From Olsenella profusa (GTDB lineage: Bacteria > Actinomycetota > Coriobacteriia > Coriobacteriales > Atopobiaceae): DNA of 64,000 nucleotides. Each line of letters begins with the position of its first letter. Positions within the stretch are counted from its first letter, which is position 1. Positions 24,482 to 32,856 of the stretch are shown piece by piece. The notes beneath the pieces were generated by a model. The model was given only the letters and a program-made list of their open reading frames with translations, was not told where the DNA came from and did no database searches. The stretch is taken from positions 1 to 64,000 of the forward strand of contig NZ_JACSNQ010000001.1 in assembly GCF_016900315.1 (NCBI RefSeq), written 5' to 3'. Made by a program: the position numbers and the translations under genes.

Positions 24482-25225
24482 ATGGTGCGCGTGGCTCGGC
24501 AGGTCTCCGGCTCTGGCTACTATCACGTTGTCCTGCGGGGAAGCGGGCGGCAGGTCATCTTCGAGGACGACGCCGACCGCCGCGCCTTTCTTCTCGCCGC
24601 GCAGCGCTGCCTCGTGGGGGCCGGCGTCGCCGTGGTCGCCTGGTGCCTCATGGACAACCACGCCCACCTCATCGTTCGCGACGACGCCGATTGCCTGAGC
24701 GGGGCGGTCCATCGGCTCGCGACGACCTACGCCCGCCGCTACAACGTTCGGACCGGTCACGTTGGCCACGTGTTCCAGGAGCGTTTCCGCAGCTCGCCGA
24801 TCGAGGACGAGGCCTACCTGCTCGAGGCCGTTCGCTACGTTCACAACAATCCCGAGAAGGCGGGCGTGTGCCGCGCGGAGGAGTACCCATGGAGCAGCTA
24901 CCCCGACTACCGGGGCCGTCCGCACGAGGAGCTCGCGGTGGAGCGTGACGTCGTACTGGGGCTCCTCGGCGGCGAGGAGGGGTTCGCCGAGTTCTGCCGC
25001 GCCTCCGCCGGGCCGTACCGGCCGCCGTCGGGCGCCCGGCTGGACGATGGGGAGGCGCTGGAGGCCGCCCGCCGCGTGCTCGGGGAGGTCACGCTCGCCG
25101 AGGTGCAGACGCTGCCGCCGGCCCGGCGAAACGCGCTGCTGCGCGCCCTGCGGGACGAGGGGCTCTCGGTCAGGCAGGTGGAGCGCCTGACGGGCGTGGG
25201 GAGAAACATCGTGGCCCGTGCGTGA
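24482..25225 (+). CDS. REP-associated tyrosine transposase (RAYT, Y1_Tnp/IS200-like)
   Basis: A 247-residue HUH-type single-strand nuclease. The N-terminal SGYYHVVLRGSGRQVIFEDD and the metal-binding His-x-His in CLMDNHAHLIV (about 54-64) are intact, followed by RTGHVGHVFQERFRS and the tyrosine-bearing YLLEAVRYVHNNPEKAGV. The C-terminal part (about 195-247) ends in an HTH-like LSVRQVERLTGVGRNIVAR. RAYTs are usually single-copy, domesticated-looking genes that process REP palindromes. This one lies exactly between inverted TGAGACA...TGTCTCA elements. The frame is uninterrupted, so it may be active. Confidence 0.9.
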   Translation: MVRVARQVSGSGYYHVVLRGSGRQVIFEDDADRRAFLLAAQRCLVGAGVAVVAWCLMDNHAHLIVRDDADCLSGAVHRLATTYARRYNVRTGHVGHVFQERFRSSPIEDEAYLLEAVRYVHNNPEKAGVCRAEEYPWSSYPDYRGRPHEELAVERDVVLGLLGGEEGFAEFCRASAGPYRPPSGARLDDGEALEAARRVLGEVTLAEVQTLPPARRNALLRALRDEGLSVRQVERLTGVGRNIVARA

Positions 25226-25351
25226 GCGGTCGACGCGCGGCGGGCACGGCGTGCGCCGTGGGGGCGTCGCGCGGTGCCGCGGCGTGTGAGCTTCGGGCGC
25301 GTGAGCTCCGCAGAGACCGGGCCCTGCGGGGCATGAGCATCAGATATTCAA

Positions 25352-25416
25352 TGAGACAAAAGAACCTGTCCCCAATGTCTCCCAATGAGACAAAAGAACC
25401 TGTCCCCAATGTCTCA
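25352..25416 (-). repeat. Two tandem REP palindromes downstream of the transposase
   Basis: Two copies, 25352-25381 and 25386-25416 (34-bp period), beginning TGAGACAAAAGAACCTG and ending CCCCAATGTCTC. They are in reverse orientation to the copy at 24364. The second copy, read on the minus strand, begins with the TGA stop codon of ilvA. Confidence 0.9.
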
Positions 25417-26634
25417 CAGCGAGGTCTGGACAAGGGTGGGCGAGAAGCCCGCGGCCTCGAGGGCGTCCACGATCTCGCGCTTGTGGTCGGTGCCGAAGGC
25501 CTCGATCGTCACGCGCAGCTCCACGGCGGCGTTTCGGTTGGTGCTCACGAACTGGTTGTGCTCCAGCTTGATGACGTTGCCGTTCTTCTCGGCGATGACG
25601 CTCGCCACCTTGACGAGCATGCCGGGGCGGTCGGGCAGGAGCACGCTCACGGTGAAGATGCGGTCGCGCTGGATGAGGCCGTGCTGGACCACCGAGCTCA
25701 TCGTGATGACGTCCATGTTGCCGCCGGAGAGGATCGCCACCACGCGCTTGTTCTCGGCGGGCAGGTGCTTCAGGGCGGCCACGGTGAGAAGCCCCGAGTT
25801 CTCCACGATCATCTTGTGGTTCTCCACCATGTCGAGGAACGCCACTATGAGCTCCTCGTCCGGGACGCAGATGACGTCGTCGAGGTTGGCCTGGAGGTAC
25901 GGGAAGACCTGGTCTCCGCACTCCAGCACCGCGGTGCCGTCGGCGATGGTGTTGGCGCTCGGCAGCTTCACGGGGTGTCCCGCCTCGAGCGCCGCCGTGA
26001 GGCACGCCGCCCCCGCGGGCTCCACGCCGATCACGCGGATCTTGGGGTTGTAGAGCTTGGCGAAGGTGGAGACGCCGCAGGCCAGGCCGCCTCCACCCAC
26101 CGGCACGAGGATCGTATCCACAAGTGGCAGCTCCTGCACGACCTCCATGGCGATTGTGCCCTGGCCGGTGGCCACCGTCGGGTCGTTGAACGGGTGGATG
26201 AACGTGTAGCCGTTCTTCTCGGCGAGCTCGAGGGCGTGGTCGCAGGCCTCGTCGTAGACGTCGCCGTAGAGGACCACCTCGGCGCCGTAGTGCTTGGTGC
26301 GCTCCACCTTGATGAGCGGCGTGGTCTCGGGCATCACCACCACCGAGCGGGCGCCGGCGCGCGTGGCGGCAAAGGCCACGCCCTGCGCGTGGTTGCCGGC
26401 GCTGGCCGTGATGATGCCGCGGGAGAGCTCGTCGGGGGAGAGGCGGGAGATCTTGTAGTAGGCGCCGCGGACCTTGTAGGCGCCGGTGCGCTGGAGGTTC
26501 TCCGGCTTGAGCCAGACGCGGTTGCCCGTTGCGGCCGAGAAGTACGGGCTCTCCACGAGCTTGGTCTCAAGGGTGACCTCGCGGACCTTCTCGGAGGCCT
26601 CCTCGAAGGCCTCGAGCGTGAGCATCTCTGCCAT
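25414..26634 (-). CDS. ilvA: Threonine ammonia-lyase (dehydratase)
   Basis: PLP enzyme that deaminates threonine to 2-oxobutyrate, feeding isoleucine synthesis or catabolism. In 406 residues the PLP lysine lies in RTGAYKVRGAYYK (about 55), followed by ASAGNHAQGVA, the phosphate-binding VGGGGLACG and LSGGNMD. A single C-terminal ACT domain (RIFTVSVLLPDRPGMLVKVASVIA) makes it the short TdcB/IlvA type rather than the two-ACT E. coli IlvA. The ATG follows AAAGGAGC. The stop codon lies within a REP element. Confidence 0.94.
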   Translation of the reverse strand: MAEMLTLEAFEEASEKVREVTLETKLVESPYFSAATGNRVWLKPENLQRTGAYKVRGAYYKISRLSPDELSRGIITASAGNHAQGVAFAATRAGARSVVVMPETTPLIKVERTKHYGAEVVLYGDVYDEACDHALELAEKNGYTFIHPFNDPTVATGQGTIAMEVVQELPLVDTILVPVGGGGLACGVSTFAKLYNPKIRVIGVEPAGAACLTAALEAGHPVKLPSANTIADGTAVLECGDQVFPYLQANLDDVICVPDEELIVAFLDMVENHKMIVENSGLLTVAALKHLPAENKRVVAILSGGNMDVITMSSVVQHGLIQRDRIFTVSVLLPDRPGMLVKVASVIAEKNGNVIKLEHNQFVSTNRNAAVELRVTIEAFGTDHKREIVDALEAAGFSPTLVQTSL

Positions 26635-26807
26635 GACGTGCTCCTTTGCTAGTTGGTGACGGCGCGTGAAGCGACGCGCGCGGTTTGCCTATAGTAATCC
26701 TTGCCGCGCCCCGCCGGCGCGCACAACCGTGTCGCGCCGCGCCGCCAGCACCCGTCCTCCCGGCGAGGGCCCGCGTCCCGCGCGGCGCCGCAGACGAAGG
26801 GAGCCCC

Positions 26808-27611
26808 ATGACAAGCAACGAGCGCACCCCGCTCTTCCAGATCCACGAGGCGAGCGTGGTGCGCGCCGGCAAGACCATCCTGCACGTGGGGGACTTCCGC
26901 CTCGCCGAGGGCGAGCACGTGGCGCTGCTCGGCCCCAACGGCGCGGGCAAGTCCACGTTCATCCAGCTGCTCACCCGCGAGGTCTTCCCCGTGTGGCGCG
27001 AGGAGCCGCCCGTGCGCTTCCGCGGCGCCGCCCGCCCCGAGCTCGCCGAGGTCAAGCGCACGCTCGGCATCGTGAGCTCCACGATGCACGACCAGGTGCG
27101 CGTTCACCTGCCGGTGGCCGACATCGTCACGGGCGGGCTCTTCGGCACCCTCGGCCTCCCGCTGCACGGGGAGGTGACGCCCGCGGACCGCGCGCTTGCG
27201 ATGGACGCGCTCGGGCGCCTCGGGATCGCCGAGCTTGCCGAGCGCGACGTGATGACGCTCTCCACCGGCCAGGTCCGCCGCGTCCTCGTGGCCCGCGAGC
27301 TCGTGCGCGACCCGCAGGTCCTCATCTTCGACGAGCCGTGCACCGGGCTCGACCCCGAGGGCATGTACCACGTGCGCAAGACCATGGGGACGCTCGCCGC
27401 CGAGGGGCGCTCGGTGGTGCTCGTGACACACTACCCCGAGGACATCATCCCCGCCATCAGGCGCGTGCTGCTCATCAAGGACGGAGAGGTCTTCGCCGAC
27501 GGCCCCAAGGAGCGCCTGCTCACGAGCGAGGTCATGAGCGAGCTCTTCGGCGTGCCGCTCGTGGTGGGGGCCTCCGATGGCTGGTACTCGCTGCGCGGGT
27601 CCTACGCGTGA
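26808..27611 (+). CDS. ABC-type ATP-binding protein (ModF/PhrA-like)
   Basis: A 267-residue stand-alone ABC ATPase. Walker A is GPNGAGKST (about 45-53). The signature is LSTGQVRRV, with T where the usual motif has S or G. Walker B is VLIFDEP, and the H-loop is VTHYPEDI. The IVSSTMHDQV and HYPEDIIPAIRRVLLIKDGEV segments resemble molybdenum/phosphonate-like or PhrA-type ATPases. There is no permease or binding-protein gene beside it, so partner and substrate are unknown. The ATG follows GAAGGGAG. Its TGA stop opens a REP-like repeat. Confidence 0.8.
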   Translation: MTSNERTPLFQIHEASVVRAGKTILHVGDFRLAEGEHVALLGPNGAGKSTFIQLLTREVFPVWREEPPVRFRGAARPELAEVKRTLGIVSSTMHDQVRVHLPVADIVTGGLFGTLGLPLHGEVTPADRALAMDALGRLGIAELAERDVMTLSTGQVRRVLVARELVRDPQVLIFDEPCTGLDPEGMYHVRKTMGTLAAEGRSVVLVTHYPEDIIPAIRRVLLIKDGEVFADGPKERLLTSEVMSELFGVPLVVGASDGWYSLRGSYA

Positions 27612-27661
27612 TACGAAGGGGCGGTCCCCTCGCGTCGTGAAGGGGCGATCCCCTCGCGTCA
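27609..27661. repeat. Two degenerate REP copies overlapping a stop codon
   Basis: TGATACGAAGGGG begins on the TGA of the ABC ATPase gene. The palindromic cores AGGGGCGGTCCCCT (27618-27631) and AGGGGCGATCCCCT (27641-27654) are followed in each case by CGCGTC. Confidence 0.75.
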
Positions 27662-27671
27662 TCGCGGCGCG

Positions 27672-27684
27672 GGCGAGAAGAACC
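27672..27684 (+). repeat. GGCGAGAAGRAC motif copy
   Basis: Exact GGCGAGAAGAACC between the REP copies and the tRNA-Ala promoter. Confidence 0.8.
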
Positions 27685-27753
27685 TCTGCGCCGGACGTCG
27701 GCCATGCCGAGGGGCCGTGTGGGCGCGGGGCGCGCGGACTTCCGGATTGGCGC

Positions 27754-27782
27754 TTGACAGCCGCGCGGGCCGCTGCCACAAT
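27754..27782 (+). promoter_or_regulatory. tRNA-Ala promoter
   Basis: Consensus TTGACA (27754-27759), a 17-bp spacer and CACAAT (27777-27782), ending 20 bp before the tRNA. Confidence 0.75.
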
Positions 27783-27802
27783 ATCCAACGCGCGATGCGC
27801 CT

Positions 27803-27878
27803 GGGGACGTAGCTCAGCTGGGAGAGCGCTGCCTTCGCAAGGCAGAGGCCGGGGGTTCGAATCCCCTCGTCTCCACCA
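27803..27878 (+). tRNA. tRNA-Ala (anticodon CGC)
   Basis: A 76-nt cloverleaf with encoded CCA. The acceptor stem pairs GGGGACG with CGUCUCC, and the anticodon stem CUGCC/GGCAG holds loop UUCGCAA, reading GCG. Confidence 0.95.
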
Positions 27879-27887
27879 GGTATGTTC

Positions 27888-27914
27888 GGGGCCGTCCCTC
27901 GGGGCGGCCCTTTT
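27888..27914 (+). terminator. tRNA-Ala terminator
   Basis: GGGCCG pairs with CGGCCC (27888-27910), followed by TTTT. Confidence 0.75.
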
Positions 27915-27922
27915 GCGTGCAC

Positions 27923-27935
27923 GGTCCTTCTCGCC
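27923..27935 (-). repeat. GGCGAGAAGRAC motif copy
   Basis: Exact reverse copy of GGCGAGAAGGACC just after the tRNA-Ala terminator. Confidence 0.8.
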
Positions 27936-27977
27936 ACGCGGCGTTGCGGTTTCGCCGCGGCTCGGCCGCAGATGCCT

Positions 27978-28157
27978 CCGTTAGAAATTGCGGAACCCCA
28001 TGGCTGGAAACCGCGGAACCCCGCTGTTAGTAATTTCGGGACCTTTGGTTCGCGAGGGCAAAAGACGGTGCCGTTCCTAACCAAATGAGGGCCAAACGGC
28101 ATAAGATGCGGCGATTCCTAACGGCGGCGGCGAAGCGGCGCGGCGGCGAAGCGGCGC
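27978..28157. repeat. Mixed short-repeat island
   Basis: CCGTTAG (27978-27984) and CTAACGG (28118-28124) form the outer ends. Inside, GCGGAACCCC occurs at 27990 and 28013 and GTTAG recurs at 28026. It is followed by a perfect 16-bp tandem duplication of GGCGGCGAAGCGGCGC (28126-28141, 28142-28157). No ORF is credible here. Confidence 0.6.
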
Positions 28158-28197
28158 GGTGACAGGGCGGCGCAACGACGTAAACGGCGCGGCCCAC

Positions 28198-28210
28198 GGT
28201 GAGAAGAACC
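28198..28210 (+). repeat. One-mismatch motif copy
   Basis: GGTGAGAAGAACC, one base off the consensus. Together with CGGTTCTTCTCACCG-type symmetry it lies in a small inverted repeat (CACGG...CCGTG). Confidence 0.55.
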
Positions 28211-28253
28211 GTGCGCCCGCGGCCTCGCGGCACAAAAAAGCCGTCCCCTGCGG

Positions 28254-28262
28254 TGCGATAAT
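28254..28262 (+). promoter_or_regulatory. Extended -10 promoter before the candidate RNA
   Basis: TGCGATAAT gives GATAAT (28257-28262) with the TGn extension. It is the best promoter-like box in the 690 bp before the wecA-like gene. No -35 consensus is seen. Confidence 0.45.
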
Positions 28263-28265
28263 GAA

Positions 28266-28465
28266 CCCACCTCTCATAAGGTGGGTGTCCCCATCGCGCG
28301 TTCCGGCTTTCCCAGCAACGGGGAATCTCCGTACTGAACACGAGATATCGGACTCCCTAGTAACGCTTGTCGGTTCACCCAGTTTGCCCGCAGGGGAACG
28401 ACACCTCAACTATATCCGAGCCACCTGCGAAAACCAGTCTTGACTTGCGGGTTCTTCTCCGCAAG
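28266..28465 (+). ncRNA. Candidate structured RNA or long leader upstream of wecA-like gene
   Basis: The base composition drops clearly towards AT here and no ORF fits. The segment opens with a perfect hairpin CCCACCT/AGGTGGG (28266-28285), contains a long-range pairing GGTGTC (28284-28289) with GACACC (28400-28405) extended by CCC/GGG, and has internal hairpins such as ATCTC/GAGAT. It ends near CTTGCGG/CCGCAAG (28444-28465), whose loop is a partial motif copy. It could be a free-standing RNA or a cis-acting leader. I match it to no known family. Confidence 0.45.
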
Positions 28466-28600
28466 AGTTGGCGTAGACGTGCGTGCGCGCCCGTCCCGCA
28501 CGGCCTCCCCACAACCCCGGGAGCACCCTCCCTCGCAGCTGCCCTTTCCGCTATCATGGACGCAACCGTGTAGTGCGAGCGAGGCAAGGGGAGGAGCAAG

Positions 28601-29833
28601 GTGGTACCGAACTGGATACCCTACCTGTGTCTCTTTGTCGCGTCGCTCGTCGTCGCCCTTCTCGCCACGCCGCTCGCCCGAAAGATTGCCGTGGCCGTGG
28701 ACGCCGTGGACTACCCCAGCGCGCGTCGCATCAACACCAAGCCCGTCCCGCGCATGGGCGGAATCGCCATCTTCCTGGGGATTGTGGCCGCCTTCGCGGT
28801 GCAGTACCTGGGCACCACCTACCTCGGCTGGCCGGCGGTGCTTGTGCCCTCCCCCAAGATGCAGATTGACTACTGGCTGCTGGTCTGCGCCTTCCTCGTC
28901 GTCTTCTTCACGGGCCTGCTCGACGACTACCTCTCCCTCAAGCCCCTCCAGAAGCTCGCTGGGCAGGTCGTGGCGGCCGTCCTCGCCGTGTCCGGGGGGC
29001 TTGTGATCGGGGACATCTCCAACCCCTTCGCCCCGGGGTTCGTGAGCCTGGGCTGGCTCGCGTACCCCATCACGGTGGTCTACCTCGTCTCCTACAGCAA
29101 CATCATCAACCTCATAGACGGGCTGGACGGCCTGGCCGCCGGCATCTCCGCCATCGCGAGCCTCACGATGTTCGCCCTCTCGGTCCTTGCCGGCCGGCTG
29201 GACGCGGCGGCCCTCTCCATTGCCGTGGCGGGCTCCTCGCTCGGCTTCCTTCGTTACAACTTCCACCCCGCCTCCATCTTCATGGGGGACTCCGGCGCGC
29301 TCACGCTGGGCTTCGCCCTCGGCGTCTCATCGCTGCTCTCGGTGACGCGCATCGCCGGACTCACCACGATCATCGTGCCGCTCGTCATCGCCGCGGTACC
29401 CATCATCGACACCTTCTCCGCCATCGTGCGGCGCCTGCGCGGCCACGTGAGCATCGGTCACGCAGACCGCGGCCACATCCACCACCGCCTCATGGCGGAG
29501 GGCTTCGACCAACGCCAGGCAGCTCTGCTCATGTACGGGTGGACGGCGCTTCTGTGCGTGGGCTCGCTCGTCATGACGCAGGTGAACACCCTGCCACGCA
29601 TCGCGATCTTCTGCGTCCTGCTGGCGGTCTCGATGCTGCTGGCTCGCCACCTGCACCTCTTCGAGCCGGTGCTGCTGCACCACTATGACCCCAAGACGGG
29701 GGAGGACGAGCTCGTGACGCCTGCCGACGACGCCTTCGAGGAGGAGGCCGAGCGCCAGCTCCACGAGCACGGGCATCACGCGCGCGCCCATCGCCGCCGG
29801 CGTCGCTCCCGCCGAGGGGGCGGCCGCTCGTGA
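28601..29833 (+). CDS. Undecaprenyl-phosphate N-acetylglucosaminyl-1-phosphate transferase (WecA/TagO-like)
   Basis: Polytopic membrane enzyme of 410 residues that puts the first sugar phosphate on the lipid carrier for cell-wall polymers. MraY/WecA signatures are present: MGGIAIFLG, the Asp pair in GLLDDYLSLKP (about 106-116), NLIDGLDGLAAG (about 166-177), FMGDSGALTLG and the sugar-specificity loop HADRGHIHHRLM typical of the WecA/TagO branch. The start is GTG behind GGGGAGG. The tail is unusually basic (HHARAHRRRRRSRRGGGRS). Its stop overlaps the next gene by four bases. Confidence 0.92.
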   Translation: MVPNWIPYLCLFVASLVVALLATPLARKIAVAVDAVDYPSARRINTKPVPRMGGIAIFLGIVAAFAVQYLGTTYLGWPAVLVPSPKMQIDYWLLVCAFLVVFFTGLLDDYLSLKPLQKLAGQVVAAVLAVSGGLVIGDISNPFAPGFVSLGWLAYPITVVYLVSYSNIINLIDGLDGLAAGISAIASLTMFALSVLAGRLDAAALSIAVAGSSLGFLRYNFHPASIFMGDSGALTLGFALGVSSLLSVTRIAGLTTIIVPLVIAAVPIIDTFSAIVRRLRGHVSIGHADRGHIHHRLMAEGFDQRQAALLMYGWTALLCVGSLVMTQVNTLPRIAIFCVLLAVSMLLARHLHLFEPVLLHHYDPKTGEDELVTPADDAFEEEAERQLHEHGHHARAHRRRRRSRRGGGRS

Positions 29834-30921
29834 GCGTCCCGCACGGCGAGAAGGACCTGGCGTCGTTTGCCGCCTACGAGTCCTGCGAGCTCTGCCCGCG
29901 CCGCTGCGGCGCGCGGCGGCTGGAGGGGGCGCGCGGCGTCTGTGGCATGTCCTCCGAGCTCATGGTGGCGCGCTCGGCCCTGCACTTCTGGGAGGAGCCC
30001 CCGATCTCCGGCGAGGCCGGCTCGGGTGCGATCTTCTTCTCGGGGTGCCCGCTGCGCTGTGTCTTCTGCCAGAACCACGAGATCTCGAGCGGCGGCTTCG
30101 GCCTGCCCGTGAGCGCGGCGCGCCTTGCCGAGATGATGCTCGAGCTCCAGGGGCAGGGCGCGCTCAACGTGAACCTCGTCACGCCGTCCCACTTCTCGCC
30201 GCACGTGCGCGAGGCGGTGCTCATGGCCCGCGAGGCCGGGCTCAGCGTGCCCGTGGTCTGCAACACCTCCGGCTACGAGACCGTCGAGGGCGTCCGCGCG
30301 CTCGCCGAGGTGGTGGACGTGTGGCTCACCGACTTCAAGTACGCCTCGCCCGAGCTCGCTGGGAGGCTCTCCGGCGCCCCGGACTACCCGGAGGTGGCCG
30401 CCGCAGCGCTCGAGGATATGCTGGCCGCGGTGCGCGCCGCCGGCGGGCCCGCCACGGGCGAGGACGGGCGGATGCTCAGGGGTACCGTCGTGCGCCACCT
30501 GGTGCTGCCCGGCCAGGCGGAGGACTCCTGCGCGGTGCTCGACCGCGTGTGGGAGATCGCCGGGAACGAGGCGGACCTCTCCGTCATGAACCAGTACACG
30601 CCCAACGAGCGCTGCCGCCGCGCGGGCGGGGAGCTCTCCCACGGCGTCTCCGAGGAGGAGTACGAGCTCGTGCTCTGCCACGCCGACGACCTGGGCTTCG
30701 AGCGAATCTGGTGGCAGGAGGGCGGGACCGTCTCGGAGAGCTTCGTGCCGGCCTTCGACGCCACCGGCGTGGCCGGCCCCGAGCTGCGCGCGGGCCGCCC
30801 GTCCGGGCGCAACGCCGCTCCCTCCGACGGCGCGCCGGCCCCCGCGAGCGGCTTCGACGTCGACGGCGCGCCGGCCCCCGCGAGCGGCCCCGTTTCCGAC
30901 CGCGCGTCGCAAGGGGTATAA
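29830..30921 (+). CDS. Radical SAM protein, PflA-like
   Basis: A 363-residue radical SAM enzyme of the pyruvate-formate-lyase-activating-like group (COG1313 type). An N-terminal Cys cluster (CELCPRRCGARR and GVCG) precedes the SAM cluster CPLRCVFC (about 73-80). DFKY, the VRHLVLPG block and MNQYTPNERC are typical. The GTG start overlaps the wecA-like stop (GTGA). Residues 6-9 (GEKD) are encoded by an exact motif copy (29845-29857). The C-terminal tail carries a repeated DGAPAPASG from a 27-bp direct repeat with 33-bp period. The target protein is unknown, and no glycyl-radical enzyme is nearby. Confidence 0.85.
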   Translation: MSVPHGEKDLASFAAYESCELCPRRCGARRLEGARGVCGMSSELMVARSALHFWEEPPISGEAGSGAIFFSGCPLRCVFCQNHEISSGGFGLPVSAARLAEMMLELQGQGALNVNLVTPSHFSPHVREAVLMAREAGLSVPVVCNTSGYETVEGVRALAEVVDVWLTDFKYASPELAGRLSGAPDYPEVAAAALEDMLAAVRAAGGPATGEDGRMLRGTVVRHLVLPGQAEDSCAVLDRVWEIAGNEADLSVMNQYTPNERCRRAGGELSHGVSEEEYELVLCHADDLGFERIWWQEGGTVSESFVPAFDATGVAGPELRAGRPSGRNAAPSDGAPAPASGFDVDGAPAPASGPVSDRASQGV

Positions 30922-30956
30922 CAGTAGGAACTGCCGTACCGGACGACGGAGGACCC

Positions 30957-31265
30957 ATGGAGGACAGATCAGGCCTCACCGACGAGGAGCGCGCCGAGCT
31001 CGAGCAGCTGCGCGCCGAGAAGGCCGCCCGCGAGAGCGCCGCGCGCGACGCCGCAGAGCGCGCCGAGCTGGAGCGGCTGCGTGCGCAGCGGGCCGCAAGC
31101 GAGCAGGAGCGCGCCGTCGAGGAGCGCGACGCCGCAGCGCGCGAGCGGGGCCGCAGGCTGATGCAGCCCGACGAGGATCTCCGCATGCCCCTCGGCCAGA
31201 AGATCGTCATTCTCGCCGTGGTGGGCGTGGTCGCCGTGTGGCTGCTCGCCACGGTCCTCGGATAG
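30957..31265 (+). CDS. Small coiled-coil protein with C-terminal membrane anchor
   Basis: A 102-residue protein. Residues about 8-70 are an Ala/Glu/Arg-rich helical stretch (EERAELEQLRAEKAARES, then RAELERLRAQ) and about 83-101 are one hydrophobic segment at the very end. I chose the ATG at 30957 behind GGAGG. A long in-frame upstream extension lies in another frame of the radical SAM gene and is a shadow. It ends eight bases before pncB. In build it is a miniature of the coiled-coil protein at 2485-3774. Function unknown. Confidence 0.75.
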   Translation: MEDRSGLTDEERAELEQLRAEKAARESAARDAAERAELERLRAQRAASEQERAVEERDAAARERGRRLMQPDEDLRMPLGQKIVILAVVGVVAVWLLATVLG

Positions 31266-31273
31266 GAGGAGCC

Positions 31274-32761
31274 ATGTCCCTCACCGACCGCACCAAGCCC
31301 ACCGACGTCAGCCTCAACACCGACCTCTACGAGCTCACGATGGCCCAGGGGTTCTGGGAGAGCGGGCTCACGGGCACCGAGGCATGCTTTAACGCCTTCT
31401 TCCGCGACAACCCCTTCGACGGCGGCTACGCCGTGTGCTGCGGCACCGGGCAGCTCGCCGACCTGGTGGAGAACTTCGTTTTCGAGGACGACGACATCGA
31501 CTACCTCGCCGGGCTCGAGGCCCCCGGCGGCGGCCCCATGTTCAAGCCCGCCTTCCTGGAGTACCTGCGCGACCACCGCCTCGACCTCACGATCCACGCC
31601 GTGCCCGAGGGCCAGCTCGTCTTTGGCCGCGAGCCGATGGTGCGCGTGGAGGGCCCGATCATCGACTGCCAGCTCGTGGAGACGGCCCTGCTCAACCTCG
31701 TGAACTTCCAGACCCTCGTGGCCACCAAGACCGCCCGCGTGGTGCGCGCGGCGGAGGGCCGCCCGGTCTCCGACTTCGGCCTGCGTCGCGCCCAGGGCCC
31801 CGACGGCGGCCTCGCGGTGGCGCGCGCCTCCTACATCGCCGGCGCGAGCTCCACCTCCAACGTGCTCGCCGGCAAGATCTACGGGATCCCGGTCTTCGGG
31901 ACGCACGCCCACTCCTGGGTCATGGCCTTCCCGAGCGAGCTGGAGGCCTTCCGCGCCTTTGCGAAGTCGAGCCCCAAGAACTGCGTGCTGCTGCTCGACA
32001 CCTACGACGTGCGCCAAGGCATCGTCAACGCCATCACCGTGGCCAAGGAGATGGAGGACGCCGGCGAGCGGCTCTCCGCGGTGCGCCTTGACTCCGGCGA
32101 CCTCGCGCGCCTCTCCAAGGAGGCCCGCGCGGCCTTCGACGAGGCGGGGCTGCACTACGTCAAGATTTCCGTCTCCAACGACCTCGACGAGCTCACGATC
32201 CAGTCCCTGCTCGCCCAGGGCGCGCCGATCGACTCCTTCGGCGTGGGCACCAAGCTCGCCACGTGCGACCCGCAGCCCTCGCTCGGCGGCGTCTACAAGC
32301 TCTCCGCAACGCGTCCCGGCCCGGACGCCCCCTGGACGCCGGTGATCAAGCTCTCCGAGCAGTCCTACAAGCGGACCGTGCCGGGCGTGCAGCACGTGCT
32401 GCGCCACTACGACGCCTCGGGCTGCCCGGTGGCCGACATGATCGTGGTGGACTCGGTGGCCGGTCCCGCCCCGGCGCGCGAGATGGTCGACATCCTCGAC
32501 CCCTACGTCACTCACCGCCTCTCCGGCAATCCGGAGGAGCTGCTCGTGGAGATGGTGCGCCACGGCCGGCGCGTCGGCGGGCCGGAGGGCATCGAGGCCG
32601 CCCGTGCGCGCTGCAAGGACGCCCTCATGCGCCTCGACCCGGCGGTCGCGCGCTTCCTCAACCCGCAGACCTACCCGGTGGGCCTGGAGCCCGGCCTCGC
32701 CGACCTGCGCAGCCGCCTGGCCCGCGAGGAGCGCGCCGACTCCGGCCGCCCCACGGCGTAG
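31274..32761 (+). CDS. pncB: Nicotinate phosphoribosyltransferase
   Basis: Makes nicotinate mononucleotide from nicotinic acid and PRPP, the committed step of NAD salvage. The 495-residue protein has the family start TDLYELTMAQGFW, the catalytic region SDFGLRRAQGPDGG, GTHAHSWVMAF with the phosphorylated-His equivalent, LDTYDVRQGI, VRLDSGDLA and FGVGTKLATC. The ATG follows AGGAGG. It is probably co-transcribed with the small coiled-coil gene. Confidence 0.95.
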   Translation: MSLTDRTKPTDVSLNTDLYELTMAQGFWESGLTGTEACFNAFFRDNPFDGGYAVCCGTGQLADLVENFVFEDDDIDYLAGLEAPGGGPMFKPAFLEYLRDHRLDLTIHAVPEGQLVFGREPMVRVEGPIIDCQLVETALLNLVNFQTLVATKTARVVRAAEGRPVSDFGLRRAQGPDGGLAVARASYIAGASSTSNVLAGKIYGIPVFGTHAHSWVMAFPSELEAFRAFAKSSPKNCVLLLDTYDVRQGIVNAITVAKEMEDAGERLSAVRLDSGDLARLSKEARAAFDEAGLHYVKISVSNDLDELTIQSLLAQGAPIDSFGVGTKLATCDPQPSLGGVYKLSATRPGPDAPWTPVIKLSEQSYKRTVPGVQHVLRHYDASGCPVADMIVVDSVAGPAPAREMVDILDPYVTHRLSGNPEELLVEMVRHGRRVGGPEGIEAARARCKDALMRLDPAVARFLNPQTYPVGLEPGLADLRSRLAREERADSGRPTA

Positions 32762-32797
32762 GCCCTGCCGCCGCGCGTCACGGCCCCGCCCCGCTCT

Positions 32798-32805
32798 GCT
32801 ACACT
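32798..32805 (+). promoter_or_regulatory. Possible argS promoter (extended -10)
   Basis: TGCTACACT, with TACACT at 32800-32805, lies about 50 bp before argS. No -35 consensus is seen. Confidence 0.4.
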
Positions 32806-32856
32806 CGACCGGTTGGACACGCTGCCGCGCCGTGGGCGCGGAGGAGGGGAGACGCC

